Below are positions 40,079 through 47,000 of a DNA stretch of 64,000 nucleotides, piece after piece. Numbering within the stretch: the first letter of the stretch is position 1; the number at the start of each line of letters is the position of its first letter. The translations under genes were made by a program, and so were the position numbers. The notes beneath the pieces are model-generated. The model worked only from the letters and a program-made list of their open reading frames with translations, did not search any database and was not told where the DNA came from. The stretch is from Nonomuraea sp. NEAU-A123 (lineage in GTDB: Bacteria; Actinomycetota; Actinomycetes; Streptosporangiales; Streptosporangiaceae), in NCBI RefSeq assembly GCF_018603905.1, contig NZ_JAHFZZ010000027.1:81294-145293 (forward strand), written 5' to 3'.

Positions 40079-41848
40079 TTAAAGCAGCAACGCGATAGCG
40101 CGCACCGCCGCCGCGCACAGGGCGACGAACCCGCCCAGCACGGCCAGTGCGCGCAGCCCTTCCCTGCGCAGGTCCGGCAGACGAGCGCCGACCCGCTCGA
40201 TCTCGCGTCCGGTGATGCCGCCGCACAGCATCCCGAACACGACACCCGCGGCGGTGACCGGCGCGGGCTGCTGCCACCAGTCGGAGTCGATCTGGCCGCC
40301 ACCGATCAGCCAGAGCGCGCCACCCGCCGCCATCGCGACGGGCACGCCCGGCCAGGCCACGGCGGTCGCGGTCGCCCCGGCGAACGCGAACGGGAAGAGC
40401 ACCACCCGCAGGGTCACCCTGACCCGGCGTGACACGCGCTTCCTGACCATCCAGTGGCTCATCCAGAGCGTCCTGGTCAGCAACACGAACACGGCGGTGA
40501 TCGCGATCGTCGCGATCGGCCAGATCACCGACGCCACCACACACGGCACGGCCAGCACAGCGAGCAGCAGCAACGCCGCGTTGCCCGCGGGCAACGCGGT
40601 GGAGCCCGACTCCGACCTGAGCCCCGTGTTGCGGGTGCCCGCCATCCGGGGCTTCCCGGTCACGACCCTCGCGCGGCTCCGTACAGGCGTGGCCTTCACG
40701 CCCTCGCCTGTACGGCTCCGCAGCACCGCGCTCTTTCCGTCCGTGGCCATGCGGCCCCGGGGTGCGGGCACCTTTCCGTCCGTACTCGTACGGCCTCGCG
40801 GCGCCGGGACCTTCCCGTCCGCGTTCGACCGCGTACGCGGCGCGGGAACCTTCCCGTCGTCAGCCGTACGCGTGCGCGGCTTGGCCTCCTCACCGGTCCG
40901 GCTACGCGACTTGGCCTCTTCACCGGTGCGGCCGCGCGGCTTGACGTCCTCCGCCGTACGAGCGCGCGGCTTGGCCTCCTCGCCGGTACGGCCGCGTACC
41001 GCGGCGCCCTCCTCGGCCGGGGACACCACGCGGGCGGGATCGGGCTCGGCCGGGCTGGTCACCTTGGCCAGCCGTGACAGCCGGTCGGCGAGCAGCGCGG
41101 CCGTCGGGCGCTTGCCCGGCTCGCGGTTCAGAGCGGCCCGCACCAGCGACAACAGCGCCACCGGCACGCCCTTGAGGTCGGCCTGCCCGTTGAGCACCGC
41201 GTACATCTGCGCCTCGGCCGTCCCCCGCCCGAACGTCGGCCGCCCGGTCGCCGCGAAGGCCACCGTCGCCGCCCACGCGTGGATGTCGGCGGGCGAGTCG
41301 ACGTGCTCGTCGGCGAAGATCTCGGGCGCCGTGTAGCCGGGCGTGCCGAGGAAGGTGCCGGTCATGGTGAGCCGGGTGGCGTCGTGCACCTGCGCGATGC
41401 CGAAGTCGATGAGGACCGGGCCCTCGGCGCCCATGAGGATGTTCGCGGGCTTGAGGTCGCGGTGCACCACCCCGGCCGCGTGAATGATCGCGAGCGCGGT
41501 GGCGATGCCCTGCGCCAGCTCGACCAGCTGCGCCATGTTGAGCGGGCCGCTGTGACGTACCCGATCGAGCAGCGTGGAGCCCTCGATGTGCTCCATGACG
41601 AGGTATGGACGATCGCACGAGAGGTCGGCGTCGAGCACCTTGGCCACGTACGGGCTCTCGACCCGGCGCAGGGCCCGGACCTCGCGTTCGAGCCTGACCC
41701 GCATGGAGTGGTCTTCGGCCAGATCGTGCAGGACCTTGAGGGCGACGCGCTCGCCACGGCGGGAGCTGGCGAGGTAAACCTCGCCCATGCCGCCCCGGCC
41801 GAGCCTCTCGAGCAGGGTGTACGGCCCGACCTTGCCGAGCTTGGTCAC
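40079..41848 (-). CDS. Ser/Thr protein kinase (PknB-like) with repeat linker and C-terminal membrane domain
   Basis: 589 aa. The kinase domain (residues 8-265) has P-loop LGRGGMGEV, K38, catalytic HRDLKPAN (D131) and DFG (148-150), with activation segment GTFLGTPGYTAPE. Residues about 286-390 are a basic repeat linker. The C-terminal 165 aa contain four to five hydrophobic segments (ALLLLAVLAVPCVVASVIW onward), so the kinase sits on a multi-spanning domain rather than PASTA repeats. Targets unknown. Confidence 0.92.
   Translation of the reverse strand: MTKLGKVGPYTLLERLGRGGMGEVYLASSRRGERVALKVLHDLAEDHSMRVRLEREVRALRRVESPYVAKVLDADLSCDRPYLVMEHIEGSTLLDRVRHSGPLNMAQLVELAQGIATALAIIHAAGVVHRDLKPANILMGAEGPVLIDFGIAQVHDATRLTMTGTFLGTPGYTAPEIFADEHVDSPADIHAWAATVAFAATGRPTFGRGTAEAQMYAVLNGQADLKGVPVALLSLVRAALNREPGKRPTAALLADRLSRLAKVTSPAEPDPARVVSPAEEGAAVRGRTGEEAKPRARTAEDVKPRGRTGEEAKSRSRTGEEAKPRTRTADDGKVPAPRTRSNADGKVPAPRGRTSTDGKVPAPRGRMATDGKSAVLRSRTGEGVKATPVRSRARVVTGKPRMAGTRNTGLRSESGSTALPAGNAALLLLAVLAVPCVVASVIWPIATIAITAVFVLLTRTLWMSHWMVRKRVSRRVRVTLRVVLFPFAFAGATATAVAWPGVPVAMAAGGALWLIGGGQIDSDWWQQPAPVTAAGVVFGMLCGGITGREIERVGARLPDLRREGLRALAVLGGFVALCAAAVRAIALLL
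40679..40993 (-). repeat. degenerate tandem repeat in the kinase linker
   Basis: About nine units. The first four have period 10 aa (RTGEEAKPRA, RTAEDVKPRG, RTGEEAKSRS, RTGEEAKPRT) and the next about 13 aa (RTADDGKVPAPRT, RSNADGKVPAPRG, RTSTDGKVPAPRG). The pattern is (R)(T/S)x(D/E)x(K) with alternating acidic and basic residues and potential phospho-Thr in each unit. Confidence 0.8.
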
Positions 41849-41930
41849 CGTCCCTCCCCGCCCGGCGCGCCCATAAGGGACACAACCCTAGCGCTGGGAA
41901 GGCTGACAGCGCTTGCGGCGCGCCGAAGCT

Positions 41931-42107
41931 TTATTGGCGGGGTTGCTCGGACAGCATGCTGTCGAGCTCGGTCGTGGGTTCGCTCGACAGGTCCTTCCGG
42001 CCCTTCCTTCGCCAGTGGATGTGGCCGCGGCCCTCCAGCCACAGCAGCAGCCGGTCCGCGCCGAACAGCACCGCGGCCGCGCAGGCCAGGGCGATGACCA
42101 TCTCCAT
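41931..42107 (-). CDS. 58-aa membrane-anchored peptide
   Basis: Reads MEMVIALACAAAVLFGADR, LLLWLEGRGHIHWRRKGRK, DLSSEPTTELDSMLSEQPRQ and stop TAA. It has one N-terminal hydrophobic helix, then a strongly basic patch and an acidic tail. An in-frame TGA just upstream limits the start to ATG 42107 (or the ATG two codons later). It sits between proA and the kinase on the same strand. No family recognised; codon use (GC at third positions) is like its neighbours. Confidence 0.6.
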   Translation of the reverse strand: MEMVIALACAAAVLFGADRLLLWLEGRGHIHWRRKGRKDLSSEPTTELDSMLSEQPRQ

Positions 42108-42173
42108 GAGGTCCAGTCAACCGAGCTCCTCCGCTGACCGGTCACACCGACACGCCGCCGCTGCCCAATCCCG

Positions 42174-43454
42174 TCAGGCGCCTGACCGGGGAATGACCGT
42201 ACCGGCTGACGTGCGTAGATGCCCTTCGCCGGTATAGACCCATTTGGTGGAAGTCAGCTCGGGCAGGCCCATCGGACCGCGCGCGTGCAGCTTCTGGGTG
42301 GAGATGCCGATCTCCGCGCCGAACCCGAACTCGGCGCCGTCGGTGAACCGGGTGGAGGCGTTGACCGCGACGGCCGCCGAGTCGACCAGCGACACGAACC
42401 TGCGCGCCGCCTGCTGCGACCGGGTGACGATGGCATCGGTGTGACCCGAGCCGTAGCGCCGGATGTGGGCGACGGCCTCCTCCAGCGAGCCGACGACGGC
42501 GGCGGCGATGTCGAGCGAGAGGTATTCGGCGAGGAAGTCCTCTTCGGTGGCCGGCTCGACCTCGCCGTAGGCGGCGATCCGGTCGTCGCCGTGCACGGTC
42601 ACACCCGCGTCCTTGAGCGCCTGGAGCGCCCTGGGCACGAACGCGTCGGCGACCCCGGCGTGGACCAGGAGCGTCTCGGCCGCGTTGCACACCGACGGCC
42701 GCTGCGCCTTGGCATTGATCAGGATGTCGACGGCCAGGTCCAGGTCGGCGTCGGCGTCGATGTACACGTGGCAGTTGCCCACCCCGGTCTCGATCACCGG
42801 GACCGTCGACTCCTCGACCACCGAGTTGATCAGCGACGCGCCACCGCGCGGGATCAGCACGTCGACCAGGCCGCGGGCCCGCATCAGCTCCTTGACGGAG
42901 TCGCGCGTGAGGCCGGGCACGAGCTGCACCGCCCCGGAGGGCACCTCGGTGCGCTCCAGCGCCTCCTGCATGACCCGCACCAGCACGGTGTTGGATGAAT
43001 AGGCGCTGGACGAGCCCCTGAGCAGGGCCGCGTTGCCGCTCTTGAGGCAGAGCGCGGCGGCGTCGACGGTGACGTTCGGGCGGCCCTCGTAGATGATGCC
43101 GATCACGCCCAGCGGCACCCTGAGCTGGCGCAGCTCCAGGCCGTTGGGCAGCGTGCTGCCGCGGATCACCTCGCCGACCGGGTCGGGCAGGTCGGCCACC
43201 TGGTGCACGGCCTCGGCGATGGCCTGGATCCTGCGCCCGTCGAGGCGCAGCCGGTCGATCATGGCCTCCGGCGTGCCCTGCTCCCGCGCCTGCGCCACGT
43301 CCTTGGCATTGGCCTCGACGATCTCGGCGGTGTGGGCGACGAGCGCGTCGGCGATGGCGCGCAACGCCCGGTCCTTGGGCGCCCGCGGCAGCGGGGCCAG
43401 CTCGGCGGCGGCCTCTCGCGCCGCGCGGGCGACCTTCAGGAACTCCTCGGACAT
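42174..43454 (-). CDS. proA: gamma-glutamyl phosphate reductase
   Basis: 426 aa, full length for the ALDH-like ProA family. VPLGVIGIIYEGRPNVTVDAAALCLKSGNAALLRG (in parts: GIIYEGRPNVT, KSGNA) and the catalytic Cys in QRPSVCNAAETLLVH. It reduces glutamyl-5-phosphate with NADPH in proline synthesis. GAGGAG upstream; ATG 43454 is chosen over the adjacent GTG 43457. Confidence 0.97.
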   Translation of the reverse strand: MSEEFLKVARAAREAAAELAPLPRAPKDRALRAIADALVAHTAEIVEANAKDVAQAREQGTPEAMIDRLRLDGRRIQAIAEAVHQVADLPDPVGEVIRGSTLPNGLELRQLRVPLGVIGIIYEGRPNVTVDAAALCLKSGNAALLRGSSSAYSSNTVLVRVMQEALERTEVPSGAVQLVPGLTRDSVKELMRARGLVDVLIPRGGASLINSVVEESTVPVIETGVGNCHVYIDADADLDLAVDILINAKAQRPSVCNAAETLLVHAGVADAFVPRALQALKDAGVTVHGDDRIAAYGEVEPATEEDFLAEYLSLDIAAAVVGSLEEAVAHIRRYGSGHTDAIVTRSQQAARRFVSLVDSAAVAVNASTRFTDGAEFGFGAEIGISTQKLHARGPMGLPELTSTKWVYTGEGHLRTSAGTVIPRSGA

Positions 43455-43494
43455 CACACGCTCCTCTGCGGGGTAGTCTCAGCACCCCCGCTGC

Positions 43495-44613
43495 TTAGTT
43501 GTGGGCTTCCAGTATGACGATGTCGTCGCGGTGGATCAGCTCGCGTTCGTATTCCGGACCGAGCTCGTTGCCCAGGTCTCGGGTCGAGCGGCCGAGCAGC
43601 CCGGGGATCTCTCCCGCGTCGAAGTTGACGAGCCCGCGCGCCACCACTCCACCGCGCGGCCCGCACAGGTCCACCGGGTCTCCGGCCGCGAAGTCGCCCT
43701 CCACCGAGGTGACCCCGGCGGGCAGCAACGACTTGCGCCTGGCGACGATGGCCTCCACCGCGCCGTCGTCGAGCAGCAGCCGCCCGCGTCCCGTGGTCGC
43801 GTGGGCGAGCCAGAGCAGCCGGGTGCCGGGGTGGCGGCCACCCGGGTGGAAATATGTCCCGATATCGGCCCCGGCCAGCGCCTGGGCGGCGTGCGCGGCG
43901 GCGGTCAGCACGACGGGCACCCCGGCGCCGGTGGCGATCCTGGCGGCCTGCACCTTGGTGACCATGCCGCCGGTGCCGACGGCCGCGCCGTTCTTGCCCA
44001 GCTCGACGCCGACCAGGTCTTCGGGGCCGCGGATCTCGGCCAGCCGCCGCGACCCGCTGCGGCTCGGCGGGCCGTTGTAGAGGGCGTCCACGTCGGAGAG
44101 CAGGACCAGCGCGTCGGCGTGGATGAGGTGGGCGACCAGGGCCGCCAGGCGGTCGTTGTCGCCGAAGCGGATCTCGTCCGTGGCGACGGTGTCGTTCTCG
44201 TTGACGATCGGCACGATGCCGAGCTCCAGCAGCCGGTTGAGGGTGCGCTGGGCGTTCGCGTGGTGCGCGCGGCGCATCATGTCGTCGGCGGTCAGCAGCA
44301 CCTGTCCGACGCGCAGGCTGTAGCGGGCGAAGGAGGAGGTGTAGCGGGCGACCAGCACGCCCTGGCCGACGGACGCGGCGGCCTGCTGGGTGGCCAGGTC
44401 GCGGGGGCGCGCGGGCAGCCCCAGCGGGCCCAGGCCCGCCGCGATCGCCCCCGAGGAGACCAGGACCAGTTGCGTCCCGGCGCGGCGGCGGGCGGCCAGC
44501 ACATCGACCAGGGCATCGACCCGGTCGACGTCGATCGTCCCCTGGGGGGTGGTGAGCGACGACGAACCGACCTTGACGACGACCTTTGACGCTGAGCTGA
44601 TCTGTTCCCGCAC
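43495..44613 (-). CDS. proB: glutamate 5-kinase with PUA domain
   Basis: 372 aa. Amino-acid-kinase domain: VVVKVGSSSLT, LVLVSSGAIAAG, VPIVNENDTVATDEIRFGDND and GTGGMVTKVQAA. The C-terminal PUA domain (about 275-372) has RGRLLLDDGAVEAI. First step of proline synthesis, feedback inhibited by proline. GTG start. Followed after 40 bp by proA. Confidence 0.97.
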   Translation of the reverse strand: MREQISSASKVVVKVGSSSLTTPQGTIDVDRVDALVDVLAARRRAGTQLVLVSSGAIAAGLGPLGLPARPRDLATQQAAASVGQGVLVARYTSSFARYSLRVGQVLLTADDMMRRAHHANAQRTLNRLLELGIVPIVNENDTVATDEIRFGDNDRLAALVAHLIHADALVLLSDVDALYNGPPSRSGSRRLAEIRGPEDLVGVELGKNGAAVGTGGMVTKVQAARIATGAGVPVVLTAAAHAAQALAGADIGTYFHPGGRHPGTRLLWLAHATTGRGRLLLDDGAVEAIVARRKSLLPAGVTSVEGDFAAGDPVDLCGPRGGVVARGLVNFDAGEIPGLLGRSTRDLGNELGPEYERELIHRDDIVILEAHN

Positions 44614-44688
44614 GCTTCGAAGCCTATCTGAGCCCGGCCACCCGCCTCCGCCCGGTTTCCCGGGCCTGAGGCCGCCGCTGCGGCGTCT

Positions 44689-46041
44689 CTAGCCGAACCT
44701 GTTGTCGGAGCCGCGCGGTCCCTGTCGTACGGACTCGGCGTTGAGCGTGGGCTGCCAGTCGAAGACGTACCCGCCCTCCATCGGCCCGATGACGATCTCG
44801 GCGCCCGCGGTGGCCCCGGCCTTGACCAGTTGCGCCTCGACACCGAGCCGCTCCAGCCGGTCGGCCAGGTAGCCGACGGCCTCGTCGTTGGTGAAGTCGG
44901 TCTGCCTGATCCAGCGTTCGGGCTTCTCGCCGGTGATCTGGAAGAGGTTGTCGTTGACCCGGCGGACGCTGAACCCGGCCTCGCCGAGCTGCTTGGGCCT
45001 GAGCACCAGGCGCGTGGGCTCCTCGACGGGCTTGGCGGCCCTGGCGGCGGCCACCCATTCGCCCATCGCGAACGTCAGCTCCCGCAGCCCGTCGTGGGTG
45101 GCGGCCGAGACGGTGAACACCCGCAGCCCCCGCTCCTCGAACTCGCCCCTGACCAGATCGGCCAGCTCACGGGCGTCGGGCACGTCGGCCTTGTTCAGGA
45201 CGACCATGCGGGGGCGGTCTTCGAGCTTGCCGTACGCCTCGAGCTCGGCCTCGATCACCTCGTAGTCGGTGATCGGGTCGCGTCCCGGCTCCATGGTGGC
45301 GCAGTCGATGACATGAACCAGCATGTCGCACCGCTCGACGTGGCGCAGGAACTCGTGCCCGAGCCCCTTGCCCTGTGACGCCCCCGGGATCAGCCCCGGC
45401 ACGTCGGCGACGGTGAAGATGTTGTCACCCGCGGTCACCACGCCCAGGTTGGGGATCAGGGTGGTGAACGGGTAGTCGGCGATCTTCGGCCGGGCCGCGG
45501 ACAGGGCCGCGATCAGCGAGGACTTCCCCGCGCTGGGGAACCCGACGAGCGCCACGTCGGCGACGCTCTTGAGCTCCAGCATGATGTCGAGCGCGTCCCC
45601 CGGCTCCCCGAGCAACGCGAACCCGGGCGCCTTGCGCCGCGTGGAGGCCAGCGCCGCGTTACCGAGCCCTCCGTGACCGCCTTCGGCGATGACGTAGCGG
45701 GTCCCGACGCCCACCAGGTCGACGATCACCTCACCGGTGTCGGCGTCCTTGACGACCGTCCCGTTGGGCACGGGAATGATCACATCCCCGCCGTTGGCCC
45801 CGTCCCGGTTGGACCCCTGGCCCTGCTTCCCGTTGTCGGCCTTGCGATGTGGCCTGTGGTGGTATTCGAGCAGCGTGGAGGTGCTGGGATCCACCTCAAG
45901 GATCACCGCGCCGCCGCGCCCGCCGTTACCGCCGTCGGGCCCGCCCAGCGGCTTGAACTTCTCCCGGTGAACGGACGCACACCCGTTGCCCCCGTCACCC
46001 GCCTTGATATGCAGCACCACTTGGTCCACAAAGTCAGCCAT
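44689..46041 (-). CDS. obgE: GTPase Obg/CgtA with OCT domain
   Basis: 450 aa. Gly-rich Obg fold (KAGDGGNGCASVHREKF, then GGNGGRGG), GTPase motifs G1 GFPSAGKSSL, G3 DVPGLIPGA, G4 NKADVPD, and a C-terminal OCT domain (WIRQTDFTNDEAVGYLADRL). It is an essential 50S assembly and stress GTPase linked to sporulation in actinomycetes. AGGAGGAGGGG precedes the ATG. Upstream lies its own promoter. Confidence 0.96.
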   Translation of the reverse strand: MADFVDQVVLHIKAGDGGNGCASVHREKFKPLGGPDGGNGGRGGAVILEVDPSTSTLLEYHHRPHRKADNGKQGQGSNRDGANGGDVIIPVPNGTVVKDADTGEVIVDLVGVGTRYVIAEGGHGGLGNAALASTRRKAPGFALLGEPGDALDIMLELKSVADVALVGFPSAGKSSLIAALSAARPKIADYPFTTLIPNLGVVTAGDNIFTVADVPGLIPGASQGKGLGHEFLRHVERCDMLVHVIDCATMEPGRDPITDYEVIEAELEAYGKLEDRPRMVVLNKADVPDARELADLVRGEFEERGLRVFTVSAATHDGLRELTFAMGEWVAAARAAKPVEEPTRLVLRPKQLGEAGFSVRRVNDNLFQITGEKPERWIRQTDFTNDEAVGYLADRLERLGVEAQLVKAGATAGAEIVIGPMEGGYVFDWQPTLNAESVRQGPRGSDNRFG

Positions 46042-46076
46042 CCCGGCCCCCTCCTCCTAGGCCGATCAAGGCCCAT

Positions 46077-46106
46077 CACATAACCCAGTCCGCGGACCGG
46101 GGCCAA
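46077..46106 (-). promoter_or_regulatory. putative obgE promoter
   Basis: Minus strand: -35 TTGGCC (46106-46101), an 18-bp spacer and -10 TATGTG (46082-46077), 35 bp before the start codon. Moderate match to the principal sigma consensus. Confidence 0.4.
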
Positions 46107-46108
46107 GA

Positions 46109-46142
46109 ACGCGCACGTCACCGCACCCGGCCACGTCCACCG
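46109..46142. repeat. dispersed 34-bp element, copy upstream of obgE
   Basis: Matches 58940-58973 (upstream of mreB) at 31 of 34 positions, same orientation relative to the downstream genes. Begins ACGCGCACGTCAC. Confidence 0.6.
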
Positions 46143-46169
46143 CGCTGAGCCGTACACCCCGAAAACGCA

Positions 46170-46205
46170 CTCAGGGACGGATCGAGAACCCGATCCGCCC
46201 CTGAG
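46170..46205 (-). terminator. terminator of the rplU-rpmA operon
   Basis: 15-bp stem (CTCAGGGACGGATCG with CGATCCGCCCCTGAG, one mismatch), 6-nt loop, followed on the minus strand by GCGTTTTC. Located 18 bp past the rpmA stop. Confidence 0.85.
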
Positions 46206-46223
46206 CAGGAAACTCTAAAAAAT

Positions 46224-46481
46224 CTACTCCGCCACCGGAACGATGCTCACGGCGCGGCGTCCGCGCTTGAGACCGAACTGCACGTGGCCGGCGGCCAGCG
46301 CGAACAACGTGTCGTCGCCACCGCGCCCGACATTGTCGCCGGGGTGGAAGTGCGTGCCACGCTGCCGGACGATGATCTCGCCCGCGTTGACCAGCTGGCC
46401 GCCGAAGCGCTTGACGCCCAGGCGCTGGGCGTTGGAGTCACGGCCGTTCCGGGTGGACGACGCGCCCTTCTTGTGTGCCAT
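46224..46481 (-). CDS. rpmA: 50S ribosomal protein bL27
   Basis: 85 aa. MAHKKGASSTRNGRDSNAQR, then GTHFHPGDNVGRGGDDTLF: complete bL27 with the N-terminal tail that reaches the peptidyl-transferase centre and no cleavable extension. Follows rplU by 15 bp. Confidence 0.98.
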   Translation of the reverse strand: MAHKKGASSTRNGRDSNAQRLGVKRFGGQLVNAGEIIVRQRGTHFHPGDNVGRGGDDTLFALAAGHVQFGLKRGRRAVSIVPVAE

Positions 46482-46496
46482 CTCTCTAGCTCCCGA

Positions 46497-46799
46497 TCAG
46501 GCCTGGTCGATACCGGTGATCTTCACCTGGGTGTACCGCTGACGGTGACCCTGGCGCTTCTTGTAACCGGTCTTGTTCTTGTACTTGAGGATGCGGATCT
46601 TCGGGCCCTTGGTCTCACCGAGAATCTCGGCGCTCACCATGAACTTGCCCGCCTCCGTGGTCACATCGCCGTCGTTGACGACGAGCACCGTGGGCAGCGA
46701 AACCGAAGAGCCGACCTCGCCGGCGACCTTGTCCACCTCGAGGACGTCACCGACGGAGACCTTCTGCTGCCTGCCGCCGCAACGAACGATCGCGTACAC
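46497..46799 (-). CDS. rplU: 50S ribosomal protein bL21
   Basis: 100 aa. YAIVRCGGRQQKVSVGDVLEV at the N-terminus and KTGYKKRQGHRQRYTQVKI at the C-terminus are diagnostic. Start is GTG 46799 with GAAGGG upstream. The leader of roughly 100 nt could carry control elements. Confidence 0.98.
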   Translation of the reverse strand: MYAIVRCGGRQQKVSVGDVLEVDKVAGEVGSSVSLPTVLVVNDGDVTTEAGKFMVSAEILGETKGPKIRILKYKNKTGYKKRQGHRQRYTQVKITGIDQA

Positions 46800-46913
46800 C
46801 GCGGAACCCTTCTACTGACTTCTGAATGCTGCGCCCGGCATTCGGTGCTGTCTGGAACCGACGAACCGAGTAGGCGCGCGAACAGGGCACGCCGCTGGAC
46901 GCACCGATTCTCA

Positions 46914-46943
46914 AGAGTACCGGATTAACGGTGCCCTGGTCGA
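46914..46943 (-). promoter_or_regulatory. putative rplU promoter
   Basis: Minus strand: -35 TCGACC (46943-46938), 18-bp spacer, -10 TACTCT (46919-46914). It would give a leader of about 107 nt before the GTG at 46799. Confidence 0.35.
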
Positions 46944-46976
46944 ACCGGACGGATCGTCGGGGTAGTCCGCCGAGGA

Positions 46977-46996
46977 GCGCTCCCTTGCGGGAGCGC
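46977..46996 (-). terminator. terminator after the RNase E/G gene
   Basis: GCGCTCCC-TTGC-GGGAGCGC, an 8-bp stem with a tetraloop, 4 bp beyond the stop codon of the ribonuclease gene on the minus strand. No U-tract. Confidence 0.6.
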
Positions 46997-47000
46997 CTGG

